The notes beneath the pieces were generated by a model. That model saw nothing but the letters and a program-made list of their open reading frames with translations, had not been told where the DNA came from and made no database searches. Shown here one piece after another: positions 27,554 through 34,591 of a stretch of DNA of 64,000 nt. Made by a program: the position numbers and the translations under genes. The stretch lies in the NCBI GenBank assembly GCA_964651245.1, contig CAZYVI010000019.1, positions 1 through 64,000 on the forward strand, in the 5' to 3' direction. Numbering within the stretch: position 1 is the stretch's first letter; every line of letters begins with the position of its first letter. This DNA comes from Avedoeria sp964651245. GTDB taxonomy: Bacteria; Chloroflexota; Anaerolineae; Epilineales; Epilineaceae.

Positions 27554-28762
27554 TCAGCCCACGATCCCCAGCGCTCGACCGGCCTCCTCGAAGGCGCCGA
27601 TTCCGTACTCCAGGTCCTCGCCGCTGTGGGCGGCCGAGATCATGACCCGGATCCTGGCTTTGCCCAACGGCACGGTCGGGAACGCGATCGCCGTGGCGAA
27701 GACCCCGCGCTCGAACAGCGCCCGGCTCAGCGCCTGGGTGCGCTGCTCGTCGCCGACGATGACCGGGCTGATCGGCGTCTGCGTGACACCGAGGTCGAAG
27801 CCGAGCCGGCGCATCGCCGCCTGGAAGGTGCGGGCGTTGTCCCAGAGCCGTTCGACGCGCTCGGTCGAGCGCTCGAGGACGTCGACCGCGGCGATGCAGG
27901 CGGCGACGTCGGGCGGCGTCAGGGCGCTCGAGAACAGGAACGGCCGGCCGCGCTGGCGCAGCCAGTCGACGATCGGCTGCTTGGCGGCGGTGTAGCCGCC
28001 CATGACGCCGAACGCCTTCGACAGCGTCCCGGTCTCGATGTCGAACCGGCCGTGCAGCCCGAAGTGGTCGACCGCGCCGCGGCCGCCGCGGCCCAGGACG
28101 CCCTCGCCGTGGGCGTCGTCGACCATCGTGATCGCGCCGTAGCGCTCGGCCAGGTCGCAGATCGCGTCGAGCGGGGCGATGTCGCCGTCCATCGAGAACA
28201 CGCCGTCGGTGATGACGAGCATCGCCCGGTAGCCCTTCGCCGACGCCGCGCGTAGCTTGTCCTCGAGGTCGGCCATGTCGACGTGGCGGTAGACCATCCG
28301 CTCGGCCTTGGTGAGCCGGATGCCGTCGATGATTGAGGCGTGGTTGAGGGCGTCGGAGATGATGCAATCGGCCTCGCCGACCAGCGCCGGGATCGTGGCC
28401 AGGTTCGTGGCGAAGCCGCTCTGGAAGCTGATCGTGTCGTCGACTCCCTTGAAGGCCGCCAGCCGCGCCTCGAGCTCGCGGTGGAGGTCCATCGTGCCGG
28501 CGATCGTCCGCACCGCGCCCGGTCCGACGCCCCAGCGGTCGATCGCCGCCTTGGCCGCGTCCTTGAGGATCGGGTCGTTGGCGAAGCCGAGGTAGTTGTT
28601 GGAGCAGAAGTTGAGGACGCGGCGGCCGTCGATCGTCAGCCAGGCGCCCTGCGGGCCCTGGAGCGAGCGGATCGTCGTGAACAGCCCGCTGGCCTTGAGC
28701 TCGGCCAGGTCGTGCACCAGGTAGGCCAGCTTGGCCTCGGCGGCCGGGGTGGCGTCGGACAC
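27554..28762 (-). CDS. kbl: glycine C-acetyltransferase (2-amino-3-ketobutyrate CoA ligase)
   Basis: 402 residues, the usual length. GTG start with GGAGG six bases upstream. A fold-type I PLP enzyme: SNNYLGFAN near residue 55, SGFATN, DDAHGEGVLG with the PLP-contacting Asp, and the Schiff-base Lys249 in TLSKAFGVMGG. It splits 2-amino-3-oxobutyrate with CoA into glycine and acetyl-CoA. The threonine dehydrogenase that makes this substrate lies 40 bases upstream in the same orientation, so kbl rather than the related BioF or serine palmitoyltransferase is the best assignment. Confidence 0.95.
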   Translation of the reverse strand: MSDATPAAEAKLAYLVHDLAELKASGLFTTIRSLQGPQGAWLTIDGRRVLNFCSNNYLGFANDPILKDAAKAAIDRWGVGPGAVRTIAGTMDLHRELEARLAAFKGVDDTISFQSGFATNLATIPALVGEADCIISDALNHASIIDGIRLTKAERMVYRHVDMADLEDKLRAASAKGYRAMLVITDGVFSMDGDIAPLDAICDLAERYGAITMVDDAHGEGVLGRGGRGAVDHFGLHGRFDIETGTLSKAFGVMGGYTAAKQPIVDWLRQRGRPFLFSSALTPPDVAACIAAVDVLERSTERVERLWDNARTFQAAMRRLGFDLGVTQTPISPVIVGDEQRTQALSRALFERGVFATAIAFPTVPLGKARIRVMISAAHSGEDLEYGIGAFEEAGRALGIVG

Positions 28763-28802
28763 GGGGATCCTCCCGGGGCGGCCCGCACGGCGGGCGGCGG
28801 CG

Positions 28803-29849
28803 TCACGGCAGCAGCACGACCTTGAGGCTCTCGCCCGCGCGCATGGCGTCGAAGGCCGGCTGGAAGTCGTCGAGCGCGAACCGATGGCTGATGAGCGGGC
28901 GCAGGTCGACCGCGCCGGTCTGCAGCAGGCGGCGCATCCGGTGCCACGTCTCCCAGATCTTGCGGCCGTAGATGCCGCGCACGGTGGCCCCCTTGAGGAC
29001 GACATGGCTGGCCCAGTCGAGCTCGATCGGGCCGCTCGGCAGCCCGAGGACCGCCATCTCGCCGCCCGGCCGCAGCGCCCGCGCGCCCTGGTCGATGGCC
29101 CGCGCGCTGCCGCTCATCTCGAGCACGACGTCGACGCCGGCGCCGTCTGTCCGATCCTCGATCGCCGCCACGACGTCGCTGCGCGCGTCGAAGGCGCCGT
29201 CGGCGCCCATCGCCCGCGCCACCGCGAGCCGCGACGGGTTGACGTCGGTCACGTAGACGGCCGCCGCGCCGGCGACCCGCGCCACCGGGATCGCCATGAG
29301 GCCGATCAGGCCGCCGCCGCCGGTGATGAGCACCGTCCGGCCCGCGACGTCCTGGGCGTGGACGGTGTGGACGGCGTTGCCGAACGGGTCCTGGAGGCAG
29401 GCCACCTCGGGCGGCAGCGACGGATCGTTCAGCCAGAGGTTGCGGCGCGGCACCACCACGAACTCGGCGAACGCGCCGTCGCGGTCGATACCGATCACCT
29501 CCATGTCCTTGGCCAGGTGCTCGTGGCCGGGCACCACGTGCCGGGCGCCCTCGAGCACGACATGCCCCTCGCCCGACGCCGGCGCGCCGAGCGCCACGTC
29601 GTCGACGCCCGGCCCGAGCGCCACGACCTCGCCGGCGAACTCGTGCCCCAGCGTCACCGGCGGCCGGATGCGGCTGGCGCTCCAGCTGTCCCAGTTGTAG
29701 ATGTGGACGTCGGTACCGCAGATCGAGGCGGCCGTCACCTTGAGCAGCACCTCGCCCGCCCCCGGCTGCGGCACCGGCACGCGCGCCAGACCCAGGCCCT
29801 CGCCCGGCGCGAGCTTGCGGACGGCCCGCATCGTCTCGGGAAGCGTCAC
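28803..29849 (-). CDS. tdh: L-threonine 3-dehydrogenase, lacking the structural zinc cysteines
   Basis: 348 residues, medium-chain dehydrogenase fold. Catalytic zinc ligands Cys44 (SICGTDVHIYNWD) and His69-Glu70 (GHEFAGEVV) are intact, and the NAD site GGGGLIG (177-183) and DPFGNAVHTVH are typical of Tdh. The structural zinc lobe is not: the four-Cys segment expected after SGEGH is replaced at about 97-112 by a stretch with no Cys. GTG 29849 has AGAGAGG nine bases upstream; ATG 29831 is an alternative. It oxidises threonine to 2-amino-3-oxobutyrate, consumed by kbl. Confidence 0.92.
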   Translation of the reverse strand: MTLPETMRAVRKLAPGEGLGLARVPVPQPGAGEVLLKVTAASICGTDVHIYNWDSWSASRIRPPVTLGHEFAGEVVALGPGVDDVALGAPASGEGHVVLEGARHVVPGHEHLAKDMEVIGIDRDGAFAEFVVVPRRNLWLNDPSLPPEVACLQDPFGNAVHTVHAQDVAGRTVLITGGGGLIGLMAIPVARVAGAAAVYVTDVNPSRLAVARAMGADGAFDARSDVVAAIEDRTDGAGVDVVLEMSGSARAIDQGARALRPGGEMAVLGLPSGPIELDWASHVVLKGATVRGIYGRKIWETWHRMRRLLQTGAVDLRPLISHRFALDDFQPAFDAMRAGESLKVVLLP

Positions 29850-29921
29850 GATCGGCGGCCTCTCTGGTGCGGCCCGGCGGCGGCCGGGCATCGGCGCCGG
29901 GTCCCCGGCGGGGCGGGGCGG

Positions 29922-29927
29922 AGTATA
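29922..29927 (-). promoter_or_regulatory. -10-like TATACT of the tdh-kbl operon
   Basis: TATACT on the minus strand lies about 73 bases before the tdh GTG. It is divergent from the promoter at 29983-30011. No -35 is convincing. Confidence 0.35.
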
Positions 29928-29982
29928 CCAACCCGGTGGGGAAAGCCCGGGGTTGCGATCGTCTCCCCCACCGTCTCCCCCG

Positions 29983-30011
29983 TTGACATTCGCCCAGCCG
30001 CGCCCTACCAT
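29983..30011 (+). promoter_or_regulatory. sigma-70-type promoter TTGACA-N17-TACCAT
   Basis: A perfect -35 TTGACA (29983-29988) and, after exactly 17 bases, TACCAT (30006-30011) followed by CG. It is one of the two complete two-box promoters in the window. It would drive the anchored protein and the M42 genes. Confidence 0.65.
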
Positions 30012-30048
30012 CGCCCCCCGCCCGCCGCGCCGAGTGCACGAGGCCGCC

Positions 30049-30609
30049 GTGTTCGACCGCATCGGGGACTGGCTGGACGCCCAGCCGCCCAACCGACGCC
30101 GCCTCAGCGCGGTGCTGCTGGCGATCATCGTCCTGACGCTGCCGTGCTACGGCGTCGGTGGTGCGGTCTACCTGATGTCGGCGCCGGCGGCGCCCGGCGC
30201 GCCGGGCCCGGCGGCCGGTGACGCCGCCGCAGCCACCGCCCCGGCAAGCGACACGGCCACGGCCGCGCCGGACGAGGCGCCCACCGACCGCACGGACGCG
30301 CCGCCGCCCGACGACGCGCCGACCGTCGTCCGGCGCGCCACGGCGACGCCCGGCCCGGTCCTCGACGAGCCGCCGGCGACCGCGGTCGCGACGCCGTTCG
30401 CGCCCACCGCCACGCCGCCGGTCGAGCCCACGGCCGTGCCGACCGACGCGCCCACGGCCGCGCCGACGTCGGTGCCCACCGCCGCCGCCACCGAGCCCGC
30501 GGCCACCGCCGCGCCGACGACGGCGCCGCCGGCGCCGACCGACCCGCCGACCGCGCCGCCCGCCGAACCGCCTGCCGAACCGACCGCCGAGCCGACCGCC
30601 GGGCCATGA
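30049..30609 (+). CDS. membrane-anchored Pro/Thr/Ala-rich low-complexity protein
   Basis: 186 residues from the GTG with GAGG five bases upstream; GTG 30034 is an alternative. A short cytoplasmic helix, one membrane segment (about 20-46), then some 140 residues of almost only Pro, Thr, Ala, Glu and Val outside the cell. No globular domain. Such tails act as spacers or O-glycosylation sites on surface proteins. Its stop shares ATGA with the first M42 gene, so it is co-translated with cytosolic peptidase-like proteins, an unexpected pairing. Confidence 0.65.
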   Translation: MFDRIGDWLDAQPPNRRRLSAVLLAIIVLTLPCYGVGGAVYLMSAPAAPGAPGPAAGDAAAATAPASDTATAAPDEAPTDRTDAPPPDDAPTVVRRATATPGPVLDEPPATAVATPFAPTATPPVEPTAVPTDAPTAAPTSVPTAAATEPAATAAPTTAPPAPTDPPTAPPAEPPAEPTAEPTAGP

Positions 30610-31805
30610 CGGCGCCCACCCTGGCCCACGACCTCACCGCCCTCGCCGCGCTCGACGGCCCGGCCGGCGGCGAGGAGGCCGTCGCCACCGCGCTGGCCAC
30701 CGCGCTGGCGCCGCACGTCGACCGCGTCCGCCGCGATGCGCTCGGCAACGTGATCGCCGAGCGCGCGCCGCGTCCGGCGCCGGGCGCCATCGACGGGCCG
30801 GCGCCGGTGTTGTGGCTCACCGCCGGCCTCGACGAGCCCACGTTGCACGTCGCGCGCCTCGACCCCGGCGGCCTCGTTCGGTTCGTGCCGGTCGGCGGCG
30901 TCGACATCCGCGCCTGGCTGGGCCAGCCGGTGACCGTCCACGGCCGCCGGCCGCTGCCCGGCGTGATCGGCACCCGGCCGCCGCACGTCCTCGACGCCGC
31001 GCAGCGCGACGCCACCCCGGCCGTCGACGATCTGTTCGTCGATCTCGGCCTCGGCGACGAGGACGCGCGCGCCGCCGTGCAGATCGGCGATGCGATCACG
31101 CTGCGGCGCCCGCCCGTCGCGCTCGCCGCGGGCCGGACGACCGGCAAGGCCGTCGGCCGGCGGGCGGCGCTGGCCGCGCTCGTGGCCGCCGCGCGCGCGC
31201 TGGCGGCGGTGGACCCACCGTGCGCCCTGCGCTTCGTCGGCGCCGTCCAGTCGGGGCTCGGCCTGCGCGGCGGCGCGGCGCTGGGGGGCGGGGCGGGCGA
31301 GGTCGATGCGCCGCCCGACGCGCGAACCGGCGGCGACACCGCGCGGCCGATCCACGCCGCGCTGGCCCTGGCGACGACGGCCGCGGCGCAACGCGGCGTC
31401 GAGGCCGGCCCGGCCCTCGGCGGCGGCCCGGCGATCGGGCGCGGCCCGAACGTCCACCCGCGGCTGTTCGAGCGATTCGTGGACGCCGCGGGCGCCCACG
31501 AGATCGCCCACCAGGTCGAGGCGCTGCCGGCGCTGGCGCCGTCCGAGGCGGCGGTGCTGCAGATCGCGGGCCGCGGCGTTGCGACCGCCTGCCTGGCGCT
31601 GCCGGTGCGCTACGGCGGAACGGCGGCCGAGGTCGTCGCGGTCGTCGATGCCGAGCGGGCGGCGCGGCTCGTCGCGGCCGTGGCGGTCGGATTCGACGCC
31701 GCGGCGGCGGCCGCCCTCCGCCCGGCGCTCGGCGCGGTGGCGGGTTCGGCGGCGCCTGCCGCGGCCGGCGCGGCGGTGGGTCCCGACCGGGCCGGCCGGT
31801 CGTGA
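30606..31805 (+). CDS. M42-peptidase-like protein without metal ligands (predicted pseudoenzyme)
   Basis: 399 residues. Collinear with the next two M42 proteins, but every catalytic position differs. The H of AHMDE is Gly74 (AGLDE), the D of K-A-F-D-D-R is Gly184 (KAVGRRA), the catalytic Glu pair of QEE-x-GLRG is Ser216-Gly217 (QSGLGLRG), the Asp ligand of the ALAVDIT stretch is Ala256, and the last His (TRHAH) is Gly338. Surrounding scaffold motifs remain and the frame is open at full length, so it looks selected rather than decaying. Probably a structural or regulatory subunit. ATGA and GTGA overlaps couple it to both neighbours. Confidence 0.82.
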   Translation: MTAPTLAHDLTALAALDGPAGGEEAVATALATALAPHVDRVRRDALGNVIAERAPRPAPGAIDGPAPVLWLTAGLDEPTLHVARLDPGGLVRFVPVGGVDIRAWLGQPVTVHGRRPLPGVIGTRPPHVLDAAQRDATPAVDDLFVDLGLGDEDARAAVQIGDAITLRRPPVALAAGRTTGKAVGRRAALAALVAAARALAAVDPPCALRFVGAVQSGLGLRGGAALGGGAGEVDAPPDARTGGDTARPIHAALALATTAAAQRGVEAGPALGGGPAIGRGPNVHPRLFERFVDAAGAHEIAHQVEALPALAPSEAAVLQIAGRGVATACLALPVRYGGTAAEVVAVVDAERAARLVAAVAVGFDAAAAAALRPALGAVAGSAAPAAAGAAVGPDRAGRS

Positions 31806-32881
31806 GCGCGCGCCGCAGCCCGCCCGCCGCGGCGGACGGCCTCGATTGGCCGCTCCTCGTCGCCCTGACCGACGCGCGCGGCGTGAGCGGCGACGAGGAC
31901 CGGGTGCGGGCGCTGCTCGCCGATGCCGTGGCGCCGCACGTCGACGCGCTCTGGACCGACCCGACCGGCAACCTCTACGCCCTGCGGCGCGGCGCTCGGG
32001 CCGGGTCCGCCGACGAGCCGCCGGTGATGGTCTGCGCCCACATGGACGAGGTCGGCCTCATCGTCACCGCGGCCGACGGCGACGGCCTGCTGCGGCTGGC
32101 GGCCGTGGGCGGCGTCGTGCCGGCGTCCGTGGTCGGCCAACGGGTCCGGATCGGCGCCGGCGGCGTGCCCGGCGTCGTCGGGCTGCCGCCGCACGCGGCC
32201 ACGACGGACGCCGACCGCGCGCGCCTGCCGGGGCTGGCCGAGCTGCGCATCGACATCGGAGCGGCGACGCGCGAGGCGGCGCTGGCGCTGGTGGCGGTCG
32301 GCGACGTGGCGGTGTGGGACACGGCCACGCTCGACCTCGGCCACCGGCTGCTGGGCAAGGCGTTCGACGACCGCGCCGGCTGCTGGGCGCTGGCGATGCT
32401 GCTGCGCGCCCGGCACGCGCCGGACGTCGTCGGCGTGTTCAGCGTCCAGGAGGAGACGGGGCTGCGCGGCGCCGGCGTCGCCGCCCACCGCCTGGCGCCG
32501 GCCGTCGCATTCGTGCTGGAGTGCGGCACCACCGATGACACCCCTCGGCAGCGCGACGACGCGCCCGTGATGCGCGTCGGCGACGGCCCGGCGATCACGC
32601 TCGTCGACAGCGGCCTGGTCGCCGATCGCCGCCTTGTCGAGCAGCTGCGCGCCGCCGCAGCGCGCGCCGGCATCCGCCACCAGCTGCGCGCGCCGAAGGG
32701 CGGCGGCACCGACGGCGGCCGGATCCACCGCATGCGCGCCGGCATCCCCACCGCCGTCGTCTCGGCGCCGTGCCGCTACCTGCACGGTCCGCAGGCGCTG
32801 GTGGCCAAGGACGACCTGGCCGGGATGGTCGCCCTCCTCGGCGCGACGCTGGCCGACTTCACCCCGCCGCGCCCCGCCTGA
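31802..32881 (+). CDS. M42 family aminopeptidase
   Basis: 359 residues. Ligand and catalytic motifs are present: AHMDEVG (His), GKAFDDRAGC (bridging Asp), SVQEETGLRG (catalytic Glu plus ligand Glu) and CRYLHGP (His). The fifth ligand, usually Asp in the V-D-x-T stretch, appears as Glu in LECGTTDDTP. M42 enzymes form tetrahedral 12-mers (TET) that trim peptides released by proteasome-like proteases. Start shares GTGA with the pseudoenzyme; the third paralogue follows 19 bases later. Confidence 0.92.
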   Translation: MSARRSPPAAADGLDWPLLVALTDARGVSGDEDRVRALLADAVAPHVDALWTDPTGNLYALRRGARAGSADEPPVMVCAHMDEVGLIVTAADGDGLLRLAAVGGVVPASVVGQRVRIGAGGVPGVVGLPPHAATTDADRARLPGLAELRIDIGAATREAALALVAVGDVAVWDTATLDLGHRLLGKAFDDRAGCWALAMLLRARHAPDVVGVFSVQEETGLRGAGVAAHRLAPAVAFVLECGTTDDTPRQRDDAPVMRVGDGPAITLVDSGLVADRRLVEQLRAAAARAGIRHQLRAPKGGGTDGGRIHRMRAGIPTAVVSAPCRYLHGPQALVAKDDLAGMVALLGATLADFTPPRPA

Positions 32882-32900
32882 CCCCCTCCGAGGTGCCGCC

Positions 32901-34040
32901 ATGCCCGCCGCCGATGCCCCGCGCCCGACGCCGCCGACGACCCCGACGTCCCCGACGACTCCGACGTCCCCCGCGCCGATCCCGCTTCTCGACGCCCTGG
33001 CCGCGTTCGTGCCGGTCTGGGGCCCGAGCGGCCGCGAGGAGGCGGTGCGCAGCGCCATCGCCGCCTGGCTGGCGCGCCACGCCCCGGCCGTCGAGGTCAT
33101 GCGCGTCGACGCCATGGGCAACCTCGTGACGCGGCTGCCGGCGCGGCGCGCGACCGGCCCGCGGCCGCCGCGGCTGCTCCTGGCGGCGCACATGGACGAG
33201 ATCGGCGTCATCGCCAACCACGTCGACGCCGCCGGCTTCGTCCGCTTCAGCGCGGTCGGCGGGGTGCCGGTAGCCGATCTCGTCGGGCTGCGCGTCCGGT
33301 TCGAGGGTGGACTCGAGGGCGTGGTCGACATCGAGGCCGCGGCCCGCAAGGGGCAGCCGCCGCCGCCGCCCGCGCTCGACGGCCTCTACATCGACGTCGG
33401 CGCCGCCGGCCGCGACGGCTGCCCGGTGGCGGTCGGCGACGCGGCGGTGTTCACCGGCGGCCTGTCGTGGCTGGCCGGTGGCCGGCGGGCGATGGCGCCG
33501 AACATGGACAACCGCGCGGGCTGCGCCGCCCTGGCCGAGGCGCTGCGGCGTCTGGCCGAGGCCGAGCCGGCCGCCGACGTGTTCGGCGTGTTCACCGTCC
33601 AGGAGGAGATCGGGCTGCGCGGCGCCCAAACAGCGGGCTTCGGCGTTGCGGCCGACGTCGCGCTGGCCGTCGACATCACCGGGGCGGGCGACCTGCCGGG
33701 CGCGGCGCCGCTGGCGCTGGCGCTGGGGGCCGGGGCGGCGGTCAAGCTGGCGGACGGCGGTATGATCAGCCACCGCGGCGTGGCCGAGTGGCTGTTCGAG
33801 CGGGCCGCGGCCGGCGGGATCCCGGTTCAGCGCGAGGTCCTGCCGGGCGGCACCACCGACGCCGCCGCGCTGCAGCTGGCGCGCGCCGGCGTCCCGGCCG
33901 GGGCCGTCAGCATCCCGACCCGCCATGCCCACCGGCCGGGCCAGGTCGTCGACCTCGGCGACCTCGAAGCGGTCACGGCGCTGCTCGTCGCGGCCGGACT
34001 TGGACCCTTCGACCAGCCGTGGTATGCTCCGGAAGATTGA
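32901..34040 (+). CDS. M42 family aminopeptidase, complete active site
   Basis: 379 residues, ATG with GAGG seven bases upstream. A 25-residue Thr/Pro/Ser leader made of a short repeat precedes the domain. All ligands are intact: AHMDEIG, PNMDNRAGC, TVQEEIGLRGA, AVDITGAGD and TRHAHRP. With the two genes before it this is a tandem of three M42 paralogues, the last two plausibly active. The last codons carry a TATGCT that may serve rpsO. Confidence 0.93.
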   Translation: MPAADAPRPTPPTTPTSPTTPTSPAPIPLLDALAAFVPVWGPSGREEAVRSAIAAWLARHAPAVEVMRVDAMGNLVTRLPARRATGPRPPRLLLAAHMDEIGVIANHVDAAGFVRFSAVGGVPVADLVGLRVRFEGGLEGVVDIEAAARKGQPPPPPALDGLYIDVGAAGRDGCPVAVGDAAVFTGGLSWLAGGRRAMAPNMDNRAGCAALAEALRRLAEAEPAADVFGVFTVQEEIGLRGAQTAGFGVAADVALAVDITGAGDLPGAAPLALALGAGAAVKLADGGMISHRGVAEWLFERAAAGGIPVQREVLPGGTTDAAALQLARAGVPAGAVSIPTRHAHRPGQVVDLGDLEAVTALLVAAGLGPFDQPWYAPED

Positions 34041-34102
34041 ACGATGAACGTCCGCATGCCGGCCGCGCCGGCGAGTGCCCACGGTGGAGGGCTTCGAAGC
34101 AC

Positions 34103-34372
34103 ATGTCGATCACCCAGGAAAAGAAGCAAGCGCTCATCGCCGACTACCGGCGCGACGAGCACGACGTCGGTTCGCCGGCGGTGCAGATCGCGATCCTGAC
34201 CGAGCGCATCCGCAACCTGACCGAGCACGCCAAGCAGAACAAGCACGACCAGCACTCGAAGCGCGGTCTCCTGCGGCTCGTCGGCCAGCGCAAGCGAATG
34301 ATGCGCTACATGAACCGAACCGATCACGCCGCCTACCGCGAGCTGATCGGCCGCCTCGGCATCCGCGGCTAA
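34103..34372 (+). CDS. rpsO: 30S ribosomal protein S15
   Basis: 89 residues, the standard S15 length. It has HDVGSPAVQIAILTERI, the HSKRGL loop that contacts 16S rRNA and the YRELI-x-x-L-x-I-R C-terminus. GGAGGG lies twelve bases before the ATG. rpsO followed by pnp is an order conserved across many bacteria; a long RNA hairpin lies between them here. Confidence 0.97.
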   Translation: MSITQEKKQALIADYRRDEHDVGSPAVQIAILTERIRNLTEHAKQNKHDQHSKRGLLRLVGQRKRMMRYMNRTDHAAYRELIGRLGIRG

Positions 34373-34478
34373 CGCCGCCGAGCGCCGAGCCACGCGCCGT
34401 GCCTGGCGGACCTCGGTCGGCCGCGCGGCGCCGCGCGCCCGGACGATCGCGTCCGGCGCCGTCTCAGACGTCGCGACC

Positions 34479-34545
34479 TCAGGACTTGGGGGCTGCCCCG
34501 CCTGCCGCTCCGCCGGCGGTGGGCGGGGCAGCCCCCAGTTCCTGA
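34479..34545 (+). promoter_or_regulatory. long hairpin between rpsO and pnp, candidate RNase III site
   Basis: A perfect 15-base arm (34488-34502) pairs with 34522-34536 around a 19-base loop. After a short internal bulge the stem extends by TCAGGA (34479-34484) with TCCTGA (34540-34545), giving over 20 pairs. In E. coli a long hairpin in the pnp leader is cut by RNase III and mediates PNPase autoregulation. Position and size match; cleavage is inferred. It may also attenuate read-through from rpsO. Confidence 0.6.
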
Positions 34546-34591
34546 CGTCGGGCGTCTGGCCTCCGCCCCAACCCAAAGGATGGCCCGCACG

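Noticed and set aside
30049..30609. Pro/Thr-rich repeats as a CRISPR or DNA repeat array
   Set aside because: Repeats are degenerate at DNA level and in frame; they reflect protein low complexity.
34580..34591. ATG 34580 as pnp start
   Set aside because: The Shine-Dalgarno-like AAAGG directly abuts it; ATG 34592 leaves a spacer comparable with that of rpsO. The difference is only four residues.
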